Below are positions 61,825 through 64,000 of a stretch of 64,000 bases of DNA, piece by piece. This DNA is from Beaufortia kweichowensis (Eukaryota; Chordata; Actinopteri; Cypriniformes; Gastromyzontidae). Below the pieces are notes generated by a model. That model saw only the letters and a list, made by a program, of their open reading frames with translations. It ran no database searches and was not told the origin of the DNA. The stretch is from the NCBI GenBank assembly GCA_019155185.1, contig CM032815.1:9495001-9559000 (forward strand). Direction: 5' to 3'. Position 1 is the first letter of the stretch; each line of letters opens with the position of its first letter. The translations under genes were made by a program, and so were the position numbers.

Positions 61825-63992
61825 TAGTTTATCAATAAATTTCTACACGTGATAGTTAATAAACAAATAACTTCATGCACCATACAATGGCTTATAAGCA
61901 AATTTAGTTAAGGTTAAGGCTTGTTTGGCAATAGCACCACATAAGCTTTTTAGCATTTTTAGGACTTGCAAAACTCATACTGATTTTATTCACATTTGTT
62001 CGATGGTTTAGCTTTCCTTCCTTGCCAAGTGAAAGAGTAAAATAATGGGCTCAAGAAGGAACAAACCAGCAGCAGAAGAAAAAGCCTCATGTGACGTGAA
62101 ACAAAGGGTCAGAACAAAAGGTGTGAAGCCGGGACTTTCTGTTTAGTTAATACATGGGCATAAAAAACTGCAGGCGGGGGTCGGGTGCAGCGTGGGAAGA
62201 GGGGAAGGGGGAGCTCGGTGTGAATTTCATCTCCTCGGGGTATATAGTGTCTCATGTGTCCACTTTGGAGATGCCAGTACCGTTAAACCTTACAAAAAAA
62301 GCATGTTCAGGTGTCAAGGTGGCGACCGTGACTCGATCACAAATATCAGCTTGCTAGTTTTAGCATTTTGTTGAGAGCTGATCTAGAACCGATTGAACGT
62401 CTCCATCCCGCTCCAAATGTCCACCCTCCCCTCTTTCTGCTGTCATTCACAAACTCAATCGTAAAAGCTCTTCAAAGGCTCCTCGTCCGAGCAGCAGCCC
62501 AGCGTGATTCAAATTTCAAAAGATAACAGTGTCTTAAAACACAATAACAAGAATAGTGATGACGGCTGTGAAGTGAAACCTGAGCTTTGCTTTCCCGAGC
62601 TGAAACTAGAGAGTCTCTACCTGGGAAACCAGCGCCAAGAGTGACACAATGTCTAAGGGATATGAGGCGGAGGATAGAGAGACTTTAGGTTTCATAGCCT
62701 GAAGTCATGGCACTAAATAGAGTATAATAATCTGATATAATCCACAAGGGTGGAAATAGGGTATGAAGAAATACAAACTGTTAGTTTGTGTTACCGAAAG
62801 AGGTGGAATATGTCTTACTTCTTGCCTCTGGGTTATAGTTTTTTTCTAAACACTGTTTACTAGTGGTCTAATCTGCTTTAAATGCTAAAACAAGACCGTA
62901 TTCAACTACAGTATTCTAGTGGTTTCAGATGACAGCATATGTTACTTCATACATTAAGCAGCCTAATATTAGTCTCTCCTGAGGTTTGACTTGTCGTCGA
63001 CTAAGCAACGGATCGAGAGTGTTTGTGCGACCGGGATCGGCTCAGTGGGACGTGGTTAGTCAGTCATAAGTAAACAAGTGAACAGAGTTAATGCGAACGT
63101 GCGAAAACATGAAATGAATCTCTGCTGGACCAGGAAACAGGTGCACGCACAGATTCTGTTTTTTTATGGATTTATGTATTAGAATAACTATAGACTGTAG
63201 TTGCCAGGGGATATTTTCTCAGTCCTGCTTTTGTCGTTCATCAAAAGGCGTAAACTCTGTGCTTTGCAGTGTTAGTAAAGTGAAATATTGCAGATTGACA
63301 ATTTATTTTTCATAAAATACATACATGCATCTAAAAATTAGAATAATTATATATTATATGTACATATGCAATACAATACAATGAAAAAATATGAAACATG
63401 TAAATATAAATTAGACATAAATAAAAACACTGATATTTTGATCTTTGGAGAACTTTTGAGTTTATGAAAATTGTTTATTTTTCCTTGCAAAATTTTATAT
63501 CTTGGCAAATTTAAGCACAGTTTAAAACATTATTGAGATCTTTTCAAGAACTCTTGAGGAGACCTGAGGTATAATTACTTGTTTTGTTACGTGTCTTGGT
63601 TTGCTTTCCATTTAAATCACTATTTGAATCACATTTCTCTCTATAAAAACAACTAAAATATCAAAGAAATTTGTGGTTTTTCTTTTCTATTTCCATTTGA
63701 TCTCAGCAGCTCAAGCCCCATCCATTATCCTCCAGTTGTCGATCTTCGTCACACATTGTTGTGTGACATTTTAAAACAAACACTTTACTTTTCCCCGTCT
63801 GTTTTCAGAAGCGTGAAGTAACTCGAGAGTTTAACCTCCTCCTAAGCCCCGCCCCCGAACTGATTTTAATCCCCGTCGCCACAGCAACTAAATTCAAATC
63901 CACACCACTGGCACCATGGCAACATTTTAGTGCCGGCTTATACCCGAGTGTTGGGCTGGTCAGGAACACAGTGTATGGTCTGAATCCCACAG

Positions 63993-64000
63993 GGACGGTG
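63993..64000 (+). other. Possible start of the next igsf9-like exon at the window edge
   Basis: The last bases, TCCCACAG|GGACGGTG, offer an acceptor in the right phase: G plus GG, ACG, GTG gives Gly-Thr-Val after SYD, near the Y-x-G-R-V position of IGSF9. Only eight bases are visible, so this is tentative. Confidence 0.2.

Larger units (their letters stand above)
60678..63992 (+). other. Intron 3' of the second igsf9-like coding exon
   Basis: At least 3.3 kb, starting with the donor GTGAGACG. Repeats are present at 61267-61682, 61390-61537 and 61760-61824. No further Ig or fibronectin exon is recognisable before the window edge. GC-containing blocks near 62160-62400 and 63840-63990 are not evidently coding. 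Confidence 0.5.

Overview
The window looks like nuclear DNA of a teleost fish, most likely a cyprinid. The genes are intron-rich and vertebrate-like, the spacer is AT-rich, and the dispersed repeats are of types common in cyprinid genomes: short terminal-inverted-repeat (TIR) elements, tRNA-related SINE tails and a LINE 3' end. I could run no searches. Gene names rest on translated exons compared with remembered families and on gene order. Species and which teleost duplicate each gene is (a or b) are left open.

Layout: 1-4.4 kb is non-coding spacer with some possible conserved non-coding blocks. ppp2r2a (+, coding 5430-12809, 10 coding exons, 448 aa) encodes the PP2A B55-alpha subunit. A spacer of nested transposons follows (14.6-16.3 kb). 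bnip3l/Nix (+, 16716-23592, 6 exons, 213 aa) encodes a mitophagy receptor. After a gene-free stretch comes dpysl2/CRMP2 (+), with two alternative first exons at 29808 (long form, 642 aa) and 32603 (short form, 573 aa), and a shared body ending at 44216. adra1a (-, coding 48574-50737, 2 coding exons, 447 aa) is tail-to-tail with dpysl2. A gene-poor stretch with a 438-bp ATCT microsatellite follows. Finally there is the 5' part of an IGSF9/turtle-like immunoglobulin-superfamily gene (+, from about 55.3 kb), which runs off the right edge.

The order and orientation ppp2r2a(+) - bnip3l(+) - dpysl2(+) - adra1a(-) is that of human 8p21.2, without PNMA2. This is a conserved neighbourhood, not an operon: the genes act separately, in phosphatase targeting, mitophagy, axon/microtubule regulation and catecholamine signalling.

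The most notable points are: an adra1a whose DRY motif reads DRC; a GC-AG intron in ppp2r2a; a bnip3l membrane helix with Val at the dimer-interface Ala position; a three-level nested transposon whose uninterrupted sister copy lies 38 kb away; a higher-order 48-bp period inside the ATCT microsatellite; and a speculative two-exon reading frame divergent from adra1a. I saw no tRNA or rRNA gene, CRISPR array, or prokaryotic or viral gene.
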